From positions 1 through 6,264 of the forward strand of contig DONH01000442.1 in assembly GCA_003509235.1 (NCBI GenBank): 6,264 nt of DNA. The letters run 5' to 3'. Position 1 is the first letter of the stretch; every line of letters begins with the position of its first letter. Below the pieces are notes generated by a model. The model was given only the letters and a program-made list of their open reading frames with translations. It was not told the origin of the DNA and did no database searches. Source of the DNA: Planctomycetaceae bacterium. Lineage in GTDB: Bacteria; Planctomycetota; Planctomycetia; Pirellulales; UBA1268. Positions 1-6,264 of this stretch are shown piece by piece. Both the position numbers and the translations under genes were made by a program.

Positions 1-1087
1 GTACCGGCAGCATGGTTTCTTCTGGAAGCCCAACAACGTCGAGAATCGTTGGAAATATATCGACTGCACCAGCCTGAAACTGTGAGACTTTTGGCTCAAT
101 TCGTGACGGCCATTCAACAATCGACGGAACACGCAACCCACCCTCGTAAAGCGTTCCCTTTGAACCACGTAATGGGACCATACCATCAATCGATTCATTC
201 AGTTGACCAACCGTTGGCTGAAGATCTTTATTTGGCAAGCCCCCATTATCTGATGAAAACCAAAGTAATGTGTTGTCTGCAATGCCAAGCTCTTGAAGTC
301 CACTACGCAGCGCACCGATGCTTCTGTCCATTGCTACAAGTTCACCATAGTGTCGCTGTGCCTGAAATGACAATTGGGGGAACTGCTGACTATCTGCTTC
401 CAGAGACGCCCAGGGGGAATGTGGCGTTCCAAACCAGATAACTGTAAATGTAAGTACGTCAGAGCTTTTATTGATTTGTGCTTTCAAAAAACGTAGTGCC
501 TCCATCACAATTACTTCGGATGAGTCACCTCTCTTCTTTTCAAAATCACCAGCTGGCTTTCCGCGTCGCCCCATGAGTGGATCCATATCAAAAAAATTTG
601 TAACCGAAAGCCAGTGACCAAACCCAAAGGCATCGGGGCGACGTTCATCGCTTGGCAAAATTGGGATGCCAGCCCCCCGAATTCCATTCAAATGCCACTT
701 GCCAAAATGACTTGTTACATAACCGACTTCAGCAAGTGCCTGAGCAACAGTTTTTTCCTGTAAACGTAAGGGGTATCCGTGCGACATCACACCAGTGCGC
801 TCATGTGTTCGCCCGGTAAGGACCGTTGCCCGAGTAGGCGAACACACCGGACCACCTGCATAAAAACGATCAAGCCGAAGACCATGTGCTGCCATTTCAT
901 CAAGATGTGGTGTCTTCAGGAATGGGTGCCCATAATATCCTGTTTGTCCCCACCCCTGGTCATCTGCCATCACAAGCACAATGTGGGGCCGACTTCCATT
1001 ACCCTGACGTGCATCACAAACTGAACAGAAGATAAAACAAGACATAAGAGAAATAATGGCAACTCTTATTTGATTCAATACTTTCAT
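1..1087 (-). CDS. Secreted sulfatase, family S1 type (sulfatase 1), 3' end cut by window edge
   Basis: Predicted sulfatase that hydrolyses sulfate esters, probably on a polysaccharide, outside the cytoplasm. The frame is open from the ATG at 1087 to the left edge, giving 362 residues with the C-terminus missing. Residues 1-26 look like a signal peptide: a basic start (MKVLNQIR), a hydrophobic stretch, and likely cleavage near CDA/RQ. The alkaline-phosphatase-like core follows. ADDQGWG (41-47) supplies metal-binding aspartates 42 and 43. CSPTR (82-86) is the CxPxR site whose Cys82 must be converted to formylglycine. GKWH is at 129-132, TPHSP at 221-225, metal-binding DNGG at 280-283, and [15 protein letters not shown] at 307-321 carries the conserved Lys310. 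It lies 71 bp downstream of sulfatase 2 on the same strand, so co-transcription is likely. No strong ribosome binding site precedes the ATG. The family is certain; the substrate and subfamily cannot be told from the sequence alone. Confidence 0.95.
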   Translation of the reverse strand, partial: MKVLNQIRVAIISLMSCFIFCSVCDARQGNGSRPHIVLVMADDQGWGQTGYYGHPFLKTPHLDEMAAHGLRLDRFYAGGPVCSPTRATVLTGRTHERTGVMSHGYPLRLQEKTVAQALAEVGYVTSHFGKWHLNGIRGAGIPILPSDERRPDAFGFGHWLSVTNFFDMDPLMGRRGKPAGDFEKKRGDSSEVIVMEALRFLKAQINKSSDVLTFTVIWFGTPHSPWASLEADSQQFPQLSFQAQRHYGELVAMDRSIGALRSGLQELGIADNTLLWFSSDNGGLPNKDLQPTVGQLNESIDGMVPLRGSKGTLYEGGLRVPSIVEWPSRIEPKVSQFQAGAVDIFPTILDVVGLPEETMLPV

Positions 1088-1097
1088 TACTTAACTC

Positions 1098-1130
1098 ATT
1101 GAATTCTGGTTTCTAAAAATTGACTTCTGG
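1098..1130. repeat. Imperfect 12-bp direct repeat with 21-bp period
   Basis: In the gap between the two sulfatase genes, attgaattctgg (1098-1109) and attgacttctgg (1119-1130) match at 11 of 12 positions. The copies start 21 bp apart, about two turns of the helix. They sit 11 to 43 bp upstream of the sulfatase 1 start codon, where a regulator or a duplicated segment could lie. A repeat this short could also be chance. No further copy was seen in the other intergenic regions. Confidence 0.4.
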
Positions 1131-1158
1131 AAATATTCACAGAACACATGGAAGTTGT

Positions 1159-2763
1159 TTATTGCTCTGCCGGTTGCCTCGTATAGCCTTCATCTCCAGC
1201 AGCAGTTCGTGCCTGCTCAAGAAGAAATCTAACAACACGACTATATTCTGGATCATCAAGAAGGTTTTCACTCTCCATTAAATCATTTGTAAGGTTGTAC
1301 AGTTCCTGAGGAAACATTTCCTGTTGCCATGCGTAACGATGATCAAGAAAAAGCTTCCACTGTCCAACAAGTGGTGTTGCGTTCGACCGTACCGCAATCC
1401 AGGCCCTCTTGTCTGACGTGGTTTTTGATGCCTCCTTGTGATCATTTGGAAAGATTGCTGCACGTTGATCAGTCAGGACTCCTTTCATCGCTGCGAGTTG
1501 ACTGATACTGTCTTCTGCTCCATACGAATAACCCTGAAGTGGTGGAAGTGGCTTCCCAATAGCTTCTGCCACTGTGGCGAACATGTCGTTGAGGGCACAC
1601 AGCCTTGCGCAGTCACGGGCTGGAGTTTCCATCTGCCCATCTCCTACGCCTCCATGTGGCCAGCTTGCAAGAAAAGGCACCCTATGTCCTCCTTCATAAA
1701 CTGACCCCTTATGACTCCGAAGCGGACCGGTACAGGCTTTTGATGATCGCTCAGCACCGTTGTCACTCGAAAAGAGAAACAATGTGTTGTCACGCAGCAT
1801 ATGACCAGGTCGACGTGGATCGGGTGTCCTATCCAGAAAGTCAAGCAGCCGTGCAACATGCACATCATTTTGATACACAAAATCAAGCCTCTGACTGTTC
1901 GTTGATATGCCACTTTTGAACGTGCTTGCACCAACAACAGGATCTTCTCCCAATGCGTCCGATGGCGTATACGGACTGTGATTCGAAGGAGAGGCAAAAT
2001 AAAGGAAGAACGGCTGTGTTTGAGATGCAGCCTGCTTCAAAAAGTTAAGGGCTTTTTTGTCAAGCGTTCGTCCAACCTCATCAAGCTGATACGAGCCGTC
2101 CAGTTTTTTCCCGTCACCCGTCGCACCAAGAATCGATCGCCCTTCGATCCAGCCCGGGCCAATCCGTTGCACCGGGGTGTTTTTCTTCTGTCCATCTGGA
2201 CCAGAAGTTTTATGACTTCGGGACACACCAAAAAATGTATCGAACCCATGATCGAGAGGACCATCAGCAAGCGGTTTGGTGAGATCAGCATCGTCCCATC
2301 CCCTTGCTGCATTTCCGTCTTTGTTGCGGTAGGTCAGACCAAGGTGCCACTTTCCAAACATTGCTGTCTGATAGCCAGCAGCCTGTAAAAACTCTGGCAA
2401 TGTAATTCTTTCCCGCTCAATCAGTGGTGGGCAATGAACCCCAAACAAAACCCAGTGTTTTAGACGGGTTCTCCAACAGTAGCGTCCAGTGAGCAAGGCA
2501 TAGCGAGTCGGAGAACATCGACTTGATGGTGAGTGTGCATCCGTAAAGCGAACACCTTGTTTTGCAAGACGTTCTATCGCCGGCGTTGAAAGCTGCAATG
2601 AATCTGGATTCTTTGTCCAATCCTGATACGCACTTGTATCTCCAAGGCCCATATCATCAGCTAGAAAGATGATGACATTGGGTGGCTGCTCAACGGTCGA
2701 AGGTTCGGCGAAACAAAGACAAGGAATTGATAAAAAAATGACAAACAAACCGTAGTTTTTCAT
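1159..2763 (-). CDS. Secreted arylsulfatase-A-like sulfatase, family S1 type (sulfatase 2)
   Basis: Complete predicted sulfatase of 534 residues, expected to remove sulfate esters from a glycan in the periplasm or outside the cell. I place the start at the ATG at 2763. It gives a clean signal peptide (MKNYGLFVIFLSIPCLCFA, cleavage near residue 19). The longer in-frame start at 2808 would put a charged arginine-rich stretch in front and use up most of the divergent promoter region. Landmarks: LADDMGLGD at 34-42 with metal-binding Asp36 and Asp37; CSPTR at 83-87 with Cys83 as the formylglycine precursor; GKWHLG at 137-142; PSNHSPYTPS around His262; SSDNGAE at 332-338 with metal-binding Asp334 and Asn335; HKGSVYEGGHRVP at 351-363 with Lys352. 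All core active-site positions are present, and the length is normal for the family. Apart from the shared motifs it is quite different from sulfatase 1, so it probably acts on a different sulfate position or sugar. Substrate unknown. Confidence 0.95.
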   Translation of the reverse strand: MKNYGLFVIFLSIPCLCFAEPSTVEQPPNVIIFLADDMGLGDTSAYQDWTKNPDSLQLSTPAIERLAKQGVRFTDAHSPSSRCSPTRYALLTGRYCWRTRLKHWVLFGVHCPPLIERERITLPEFLQAAGYQTAMFGKWHLGLTYRNKDGNAARGWDDADLTKPLADGPLDHGFDTFFGVSRSHKTSGPDGQKKNTPVQRIGPGWIEGRSILGATGDGKKLDGSYQLDEVGRTLDKKALNFLKQAASQTQPFFLYFASPSNHSPYTPSDALGEDPVVGASTFKSGISTNSQRLDFVYQNDVHVARLLDFLDRTPDPRRPGHMLRDNTLFLFSSDNGAERSSKACTGPLRSHKGSVYEGGHRVPFLASWPHGGVGDGQMETPARDCARLCALNDMFATVAEAIGKPLPPLQGYSYGAEDSISQLAAMKGVLTDQRAAIFPNDHKEASKTTSDKRAWIAVRSNATPLVGQWKLFLDHRYAWQQEMFPQELYNLTNDLMESENLLDDPEYSRVVRFLLEQARTAAGDEGYTRQPAEQ

Positions 2764-2840
2764 AATGCATAAACTTTCTGATCGAACCACCCGCCGCTGA
2801 GGCCTCATCTAATCATAAAATCTACAAACGTAAATGTCCC
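2764..2840. promoter_or_regulatory. Divergent promoter region between sulfatase 2 and the CE7-like esterase
   Basis: These 77 bp separate the start codons of two divergently transcribed genes, so promoters for both must lie here or just inside the coding ends. The perfect palindrome tgaggcctca (2798-2807) sits at the exact middle, 34-35 bp from each start codon. It is a candidate shared operator. On the plus strand an AT-rich cataaaat (2814-2821) could serve as a -10-like element, but I see no convincing -35 partner. Neither start codon has an obvious Shine-Dalgarno sequence. The region's role is inferred from gene orientation only. Confidence 0.5.
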
Positions 2841-4151
2841 ATGATCGTGCACTCAACATATATCAAAGTCACAAACACTTGCCTCCTTATACTTTTCTTT
2901 TGCATGACAGGAGACACTTCTTTTGGGCAAAAGCGTGTGGTTCTTGTTTCAGTCATATCGAACGACAGCATCGTTGTACAGCAAAAACCAGTAACGCTGA
3001 CAGCTTCTGTCGAAAACAAATTGGACGAGCTTGTTACTGGAACGCTTATATGGAATGTCCAATCGGTTTTCTTCGATTCACCTCCACCAACTGAACAAGC
3101 TATTTCTCTCAATGGACGGCAAAGTATTTCTTGCGAGTACTCGTTCTCGATGCCCTGCCCGGGCTTTGCAGATATTGAGTGCCGATTCCAGACTCCAAAA
3201 AGTAAAACTCCGATAACGACAACCTATCGGATCGGATCAGATGTAGAAAGCATCGCGAGCCCTCTGACTAGACAAGAAGATTTCTTTGATTTCTGGGAGC
3301 GGTCTCTGGCTCAACTTGCCGAGGTGTCACCTGCGTTTCAAATGACACCTCGACCGAACAAAGCGCGAGCAGAAGTACGACTGCACGAGGTTTCCATGGA
3401 GAGCTTTGGTAACGTAACTGTCCGGGGTTGGCTTGAGACACCAAACAGGGCTGGAGTCTTTCCCGCCGTTCTTCGACTGCCCGGTTATGGCCAAAGCATG
3501 AGGCCTGTTGGTGATCAAGAAGATCTGGTCGTATTTTCATTTAATCCTCGAGGCCATGGTAACAGCCAAGATGATGTTTCTGGCACACCACAAGACTATT
3601 GGGTACGTGGACTTGATGACCGAGACACATACTTCTATCGCGGCGCTTACCTTGATTGTATTCGAGCCATCGATTTCATCTGCTCTCTCGATAACGTTGA
3701 CCAAGAACGGATTGCAGTATGGGGAGCCAGCCAAGGCGGAGGCTTTGCATTCGCAACGGCAGCGATTGATAACCGAGTCGACCTTTGCGTTGCAGACATA
3801 CCCTTTCTCTGCAATTGGACAAACTACTTCAAACTTACGCAGTGGGAAGAAATGGATAAATGGTTAGACCAAAAACAACATCGCTCTTGGTCAAGTGCTC
3901 TAAAAACAATGAGCTACTTTGACACGATGAATTTCTGTGATCGAATTATATGCCCAGTTATTATGAGCATCGGTCTTCAAGATCAGATTTGTCCGCCAAC
4001 AACAGGGTTTGCAGCTTTTAATAGGATTACAGGGGCAAAGACCTACAAAATCTATCCGAAACGAGGTCATGGTCTGGGTAAAGATCACCGCCAGCACATG
4101 TGGAGACAAATCAAAAAACAATTTTTCACGACAACGGCAGGAAACCAGTAG
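2841..4151 (+). CDS. Secreted acetyl-xylan-esterase-like protein (CE7/AXE1 family, alpha/beta hydrolase)
   Basis: Predicted carbohydrate esterase of 436 residues, likely removing acetyl groups from a polysaccharide or oligosaccharide outside the cytoplasm. Residues 1-29 form a signal peptide (hydrophobic CLLILFFCM, cleavage near TSFG/QK). Residues 30-130 look like a beta-sandwich, Ig-like N-terminal domain. The AXE1-type domain begins with the family's typical entry (RQEDFFDFWERSL, 144-156) and runs to about 430. The nucleophile is Ser297 in GASQGG (295-300). The acid is Asp381 in GLQDQICPP (378-386), which closely matches the CE7 GLxDxxCPP pattern. The catalytic His is probably His410. Two CE7 signatures are altered: the usual RGQ reads RGHG (237-240), and the usual His-Glu pair reads His-Gly (410-411). 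It diverges from sulfatase 2 and converges on the GH10 gene. The family call is strong; acetyl-xylan as substrate is inferred from the family and the neighbouring GH10. Confidence 0.88.
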   Translation: MIVHSTYIKVTNTCLLILFFCMTGDTSFGQKRVVLVSVISNDSIVVQQKPVTLTASVENKLDELVTGTLIWNVQSVFFDSPPPTEQAISLNGRQSISCEYSFSMPCPGFADIECRFQTPKSKTPITTTYRIGSDVESIASPLTRQEDFFDFWERSLAQLAEVSPAFQMTPRPNKARAEVRLHEVSMESFGNVTVRGWLETPNRAGVFPAVLRLPGYGQSMRPVGDQEDLVVFSFNPRGHGNSQDDVSGTPQDYWVRGLDDRDTYFYRGAYLDCIRAIDFICSLDNVDQERIAVWGASQGGGFAFATAAIDNRVDLCVADIPFLCNWTNYFKLTQWEEMDKWLDQKQHRSWSSALKTMSYFDTMNFCDRIICPVIMSIGLQDQICPPTTGFAAFNRITGAKTYKIYPKRGHGLGKDHRQHMWRQIKKQFFTTTAGNQ

Positions 4152-4365
4152 GGCATTCGCGTTGGAGTACGTCAAAGCTCCATCACTGAACTGGGTTTTA
4201 CGAACACGCGAACAAAAAACAGTTCGCAGCGCACTACCGTTGTTCTCAATGCAACTGTTGCGATGACTAATTTTTCGTGATCCCAATCGTCTAACTTCGT
4301 GCTCTCCTTATGGCAATAAATGAGAGACAGGACACTGAGTCCTTTCGCTGTTTCATAACCATCAA
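4152..4365. other. Convergent intergenic gap, no gene seen
   Basis: These 214 bp lie between the stop codons of the plus-strand esterase and the minus-strand GH10 gene. No conserved coding frame or RNA gene is recognisable. Two small inverted repeats are present: gcgaac/gttcgc (4208-4213 with 4222-4227, A-rich 8-nt loop) and aggac/gtcct (4329-4333 with 4339-4343). Terminators for both genes would be expected here, but neither hairpin is a textbook intrinsic terminator. Confidence 0.6.
4329..4354 (+). terminator. Weak candidate terminator hairpin
   Basis: A 5-bp stem aggac/gtcct with a 5-nt loop is followed on the plus strand by a partly T-rich run (tttcgctgttt). It lies about 180 bp beyond the esterase stop codon and just beyond the 3' end of the converging GH10 gene. 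The stem is short and the T tract interrupted, so this is a low-confidence call made mainly because of its position between convergent genes. Confidence 0.2.
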
Positions 4366-5724
4366 TCAGTCAGTCGTTGCACACGCGGTGCCGTCAGATT
4401 TATTTATCATTATTTCGACATGCGTTACTCCGCGCCCAGCATCAAATTCTGCCACGAAAAGCTGCCCCGACTCGGACTTTGCTGAGAATTTATAACGACC
4501 TTGGAAACCATTAAAAACACACTCGCCATTCTGATCCGTTTGACCGGCCACGCGCGTGATCAACTTGTGATTCAAGAGACTATTTAGTGCATCATACTGC
4601 TCAGTTGGATTTCCATCTTCACCAAACAGGCGATTTCCTGTGAATTTATCGTAGTTTGCCCACAGGTTGAGCACTCGCACTGACGGGTGACTGAAAGCGG
4701 TAACAGCTACTTGGACGAAGTACTCTGCAAGTGTTGCATCATCCCAATCACCTGAACGATAGCCCCCTTCTATTTCCCCTTTAATAATCCCAAATTCTGT
4801 AACATGAACTTTTACGCTACTTCCTTTGTACTGATCAAATGTATCAAACATTTCTTTTGGACTTGCCCATAAACGACGCGGCTTGTGGGCGTGCATAGAA
4901 ACAAAATTTATCCCTGGGTAACGGGACTTTACGTCCTCCACTGCAGGCAAACGATTTTCTTTATTGAACGACCAACAATCACACACACCGAGTTCAACTT
5001 CTGGAAACTCTTTTCGAAGTGCTTTAAAAATTTCCGTCTGGTCACAAAAAACTTTTGCCCTTTGAATATGCGTGTGCCAGTCTTCATTGAAAACCTGAAA
5101 GAAGTTCACGGCATTTTTATACCGATTGAGAACGGTCCGGCAATTTTCCAGTTGAAACGATGCCTTTTCAGCATCTGATTGTACGGAAGTGAACCATTCT
5201 GGATGATATCCCGAGAGAAAATGCCACTCGATACTGATTTCATTGGCAGCACAATACTCAACCATCGAATCAATTTTTGAGAAGTCATAGACTCCCGGTT
5301 TAAGTGCATAGCTTTTCCATTTTGTGAGATTCTCTGGACAAGTAAAGTGAAAAAGAGCACTAAGCAAATGTCGATTTCTAGGACTTTTTTCTGTTGCCAG
5401 ATTGCAATGACCGAAAAGAAATTCATGTTTCTGCAATTCAGCAGAAACGTGACATCTTTGTAGCGACGTTCCATCACTCGTGACAATCTTTACATGCACT
5501 TTGCTCTTACGCGCTCTCTCCATACTGGGAATGACAACCTCACGGATAAACCCATCATCATTATTGAAAAAAGTAGTGACTGCTGGGTGTAGTGGGACAC
5601 TTTTTGGCAATGCCAAAAGTTCATTTTCCCCTTGGGCGAGGCAGGTAAGAGACGAATACAGAGTGAGCAGGACTAAACATCTGACACGGCATGAATGAAA
5701 AATTTGACTTATTAAAAACATCAT
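4366..5724 (-). CDS. Secreted GH10 xylanase-like glycoside hydrolase with N- and C-terminal accessory domains
   Basis: Predicted endo-beta-1,4-xylanase-like enzyme of 452 residues, expected to cut a beta-linked glycan backbone by the retaining mechanism. Residues 1-30 are a signal peptide (LVLLTLYSSLTCLA, cleavage near residue 30). Residues about 60-108 form a beta-rich module (SKVHVKIVTSDGTSLQRC through EFLFGHCN) of a kind often fused in front of planctomycete GH10 domains. The catalytic barrel spans roughly 110-385. The acid/base is Glu214 in FQVFNED, the nucleophile Glu310 in VHVTEFGI, and SMHAH (276-280) supplies the conserved active-site His. Trp355 (NLWANYD) matches one conserved late Trp. 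The C-terminus (about 390-440, DQNGECVFNGFQGRYKF) resembles a small transthyretin/CarboxypepD-like beta-sandwich. Other subsite tryptophans seem replaced, so activity on plain xylan is uncertain. Two adjacent ATGs (5724, 5721) are equally possible starts. It follows the partial esterase on the same strand after 185 bp. Confidence 0.85.
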   Translation of the reverse strand: MMFLISQIFHSCRVRCLVLLTLYSSLTCLAQGENELLALPKSVPLHPAVTTFFNNDDGFIREVVIPSMERARKSKVHVKIVTSDGTSLQRCHVSAELQKHEFLFGHCNLATEKSPRNRHLLSALFHFTCPENLTKWKSYALKPGVYDFSKIDSMVEYCAANEISIEWHFLSGYHPEWFTSVQSDAEKASFQLENCRTVLNRYKNAVNFFQVFNEDWHTHIQRAKVFCDQTEIFKALRKEFPEVELGVCDCWSFNKENRLPAVEDVKSRYPGINFVSMHAHKPRRLWASPKEMFDTFDQYKGSSVKVHVTEFGIIKGEIEGGYRSGDWDDATLAEYFVQVAVTAFSHPSVRVLNLWANYDKFTGNRLFGEDGNPTEQYDALNSLLNHKLITRVAGQTDQNGECVFNGFQGRYKFSAKSESGQLFVAEFDAGRGVTHVEIMINKSDGTACATTD

Positions 5725-5909
5725 GGCTAAAAGGCTTCAAAAATTTCCACATAAACTCAAAGACGCCCGTTTTTAACAACAGCAATCGCATCGGTCTACA
5801 GAATTTTAATCTAACGAAGAGTAATCCCAGATTATGCTTGATTTTGATATCAAATACGACATACACAAGCACAGCATATAAGCAGAGAACTACTTATTGA
5901 AACTGCGTG
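5725..5909. promoter_or_regulatory. AT-rich intergenic region upstream of the GH10 gene
   Basis: These 185 AT-rich bp lie between the stop codon of the partial esterase and the GH10 start, both genes on the minus strand. The length suggests that the GH10 gene has its own promoter rather than depending only on readthrough. The clearest element is the perfect 12-bp palindrome tttgatatcaaa (5843-5854), about 120 bp upstream of the GH10 start. I found no convincing -35/-10 pair and no Shine-Dalgarno sequence before the ATG. No conserved small gene is recognisable. Confidence 0.4.
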
Positions 5910-6264
5910 CTACTTACCAGAAAGTGTCTCAACAAGAAATGCAGTTGTATCCGCATGAAGAATATCCGGTGCGCCGGGATAAACGAGTTCACAAGGAACC
6001 TCATTTTCTTGACAGTGATCTTTTAGTTTCACCCCAAAATTTGAAGTGTGCGTAGGATCCCGCTGGTCTTGCCCTAAAGAAGGCGGGGCAGAATAGATGA
6101 GATAAACTGGAGGATCATCTTTTGTAACGAGACTGTAGGGACTGTATTCAGCTAAAAGTGGAAGAATGGTATTACGGTTTTTGAGAAACGTCTTAAAATC
6201 CAAAAATCCAAACGCATGGCCACCATACCTGCTGTTGGGAGTCCACTCTTTCATCTGCTTTGGA
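5910..6264 (-). CDS. Alpha/beta-hydrolase esterase, C-terminal part only (5' end outside window)
   Basis: The frame is open from the right edge (6264) to a TAG stop at 5910, showing the last 117 residues. An internal Met sits at 6254, but codons for Pro-Lys-Gln precede it without a stop, so the gene almost certainly starts outside the window. The visible part matches the end of an alpha/beta hydrolase of the carboxylesterase/lipase type. A strand PPVYLIYSA (51-59 of the visible part) is followed by QRDPTHTSNFG (67-77), where Asp69 is a candidate catalytic acid. Then come VPCELVYPGAPD (89-100) and LHADTTAFLVE (102-112), where His103 is the likely catalytic His. The nucleophile Ser and oxyanion region lie outside the window. 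The context with GH10, CE7 and sulfatases suggests removal of acyl groups from a glycan, but the exact substrate cannot be inferred from this fragment. A signal peptide cannot be judged. Confidence 0.8.
   Translation of the reverse strand, partial: PKQMKEWTPNSRYGGHAFGFLDFKTFLKNRNTILPLLAEYSPYSLVTKDDPPVYLIYSAPPSLGQDQRDPTHTSNFGVKLKDHCQENEVPCELVYPGAPDILHADTTAFLVETLSGK

Noticed and set aside
49..441. 130-codon open frame on the plus strand
   Set aside because: It lies wholly inside sulfatase 1 on the opposite strand and its translation resembles no protein family.
1978..2388. 136-codon plus-strand open frame opposite sulfatase 2
   Set aside because: The sulfatase frame carries every conserved motif; this frame is an antisense shadow with low-complexity basic composition.
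2764..2808. Longer start for sulfatase 2 at 2808
   Set aside because: The extra 15 residues (MRPQRRVVRSESLCI) would bury the signal peptide behind a basic stretch and take up over half of the divergent promoter region. The ATG at 2763 gives a normal signal peptide.
4208..4227. 6-bp inverted repeat gcgaac/gttcgc as an intrinsic terminator
   Set aside because: The stem is short, the A-run lies in the loop rather than a T-run after the stem, and the flanks are not T-rich on either strand.
3900..4286. 128-codon minus-strand open frame covering the esterase end and the convergent gap
   Set aside because: Most of it is antisense to the CE7-like gene. It has no recognisable domain and extends only a short way into non-coding sequence.
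5621..5872. 83-codon minus-strand open frame overlapping the GH10 start
   Set aside because: It is in a different frame from the GH10 signal peptide. Its hydrophobic stretch is explained by AT-rich sequence, and no family match is apparent.
5691..5900. 69-codon plus-strand open frame in the gap upstream of GH10
   Set aside because: It overlaps the GH10 start region, has Asn/Lys/Thr-rich composition expected of AT-rich non-coding DNA, and shows no ribosome binding site or domain.
1..6264. CRISPR array, insertion sequence, tRNA or rRNA
   Set aside because: No regularly spaced repeats, transposase motifs, terminal inverted repeats or RNA gene signatures were seen on either strand.

Overview
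The window looks like chromosomal DNA from a marine-type, polysaccharide-degrading bacterium of the Planctomycetota or a related PVC lineage. The reasons are several secreted sulfatases beside carbohydrate esterases and a glycoside hydrolase family 10 (GH10) protein, genes with no clear Shine-Dalgarno sequence, and protein architectures I associate with planctomycetes. Base composition looks moderate, slightly AT-rich, but I did not compute it. The taxonomic call is an inference and no marker gene is present.

Layout from left to right: (1) a sulfatase on the minus strand, cut by the left edge (1-1087); (2) a second, clearly different sulfatase on the same strand (1159-2763), 71 bp upstream of the first, so the two probably form one transcription unit; (3) a 77-bp divergent intergenic region (2764-2840) with a perfect 10-bp palindrome at its centre; (4) a secreted acetyl-xylan-esterase-like protein (CE7/AXE1 family) on the plus strand (2841-4151); (5) a 214-bp convergent gap; (6) a secreted GH10 xylanase-like protein on the minus strand (4366-5724); (7) a 185-bp AT-rich gap with a 12-bp palindrome; (8) the C-terminal part of an alpha/beta-hydrolase esterase on the minus strand, cut by the right edge (5910-6264).

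Together the five genes read as a polysaccharide-utilisation neighbourhood. Sulfatases would remove sulfate esters, the CE7-like protein and the second alpha/beta hydrolase would remove acetyl or other acyl groups, and the GH10 protein would cut the backbone. The four proteins whose N-termini are visible all begin with a likely signal peptide, so the chemistry probably takes place in the periplasm or outside the cell. A sulfated and acylated xylan-like glycan is the most economical substrate guess. The GH10 active-site surroundings and the CE7 signature motifs both deviate from the textbook versions, so the true substrate may be something else. No transporter, SusC/SusD pair, regulator, formylglycine-generating enzyme, RNA gene, CRISPR array or mobile element is visible.
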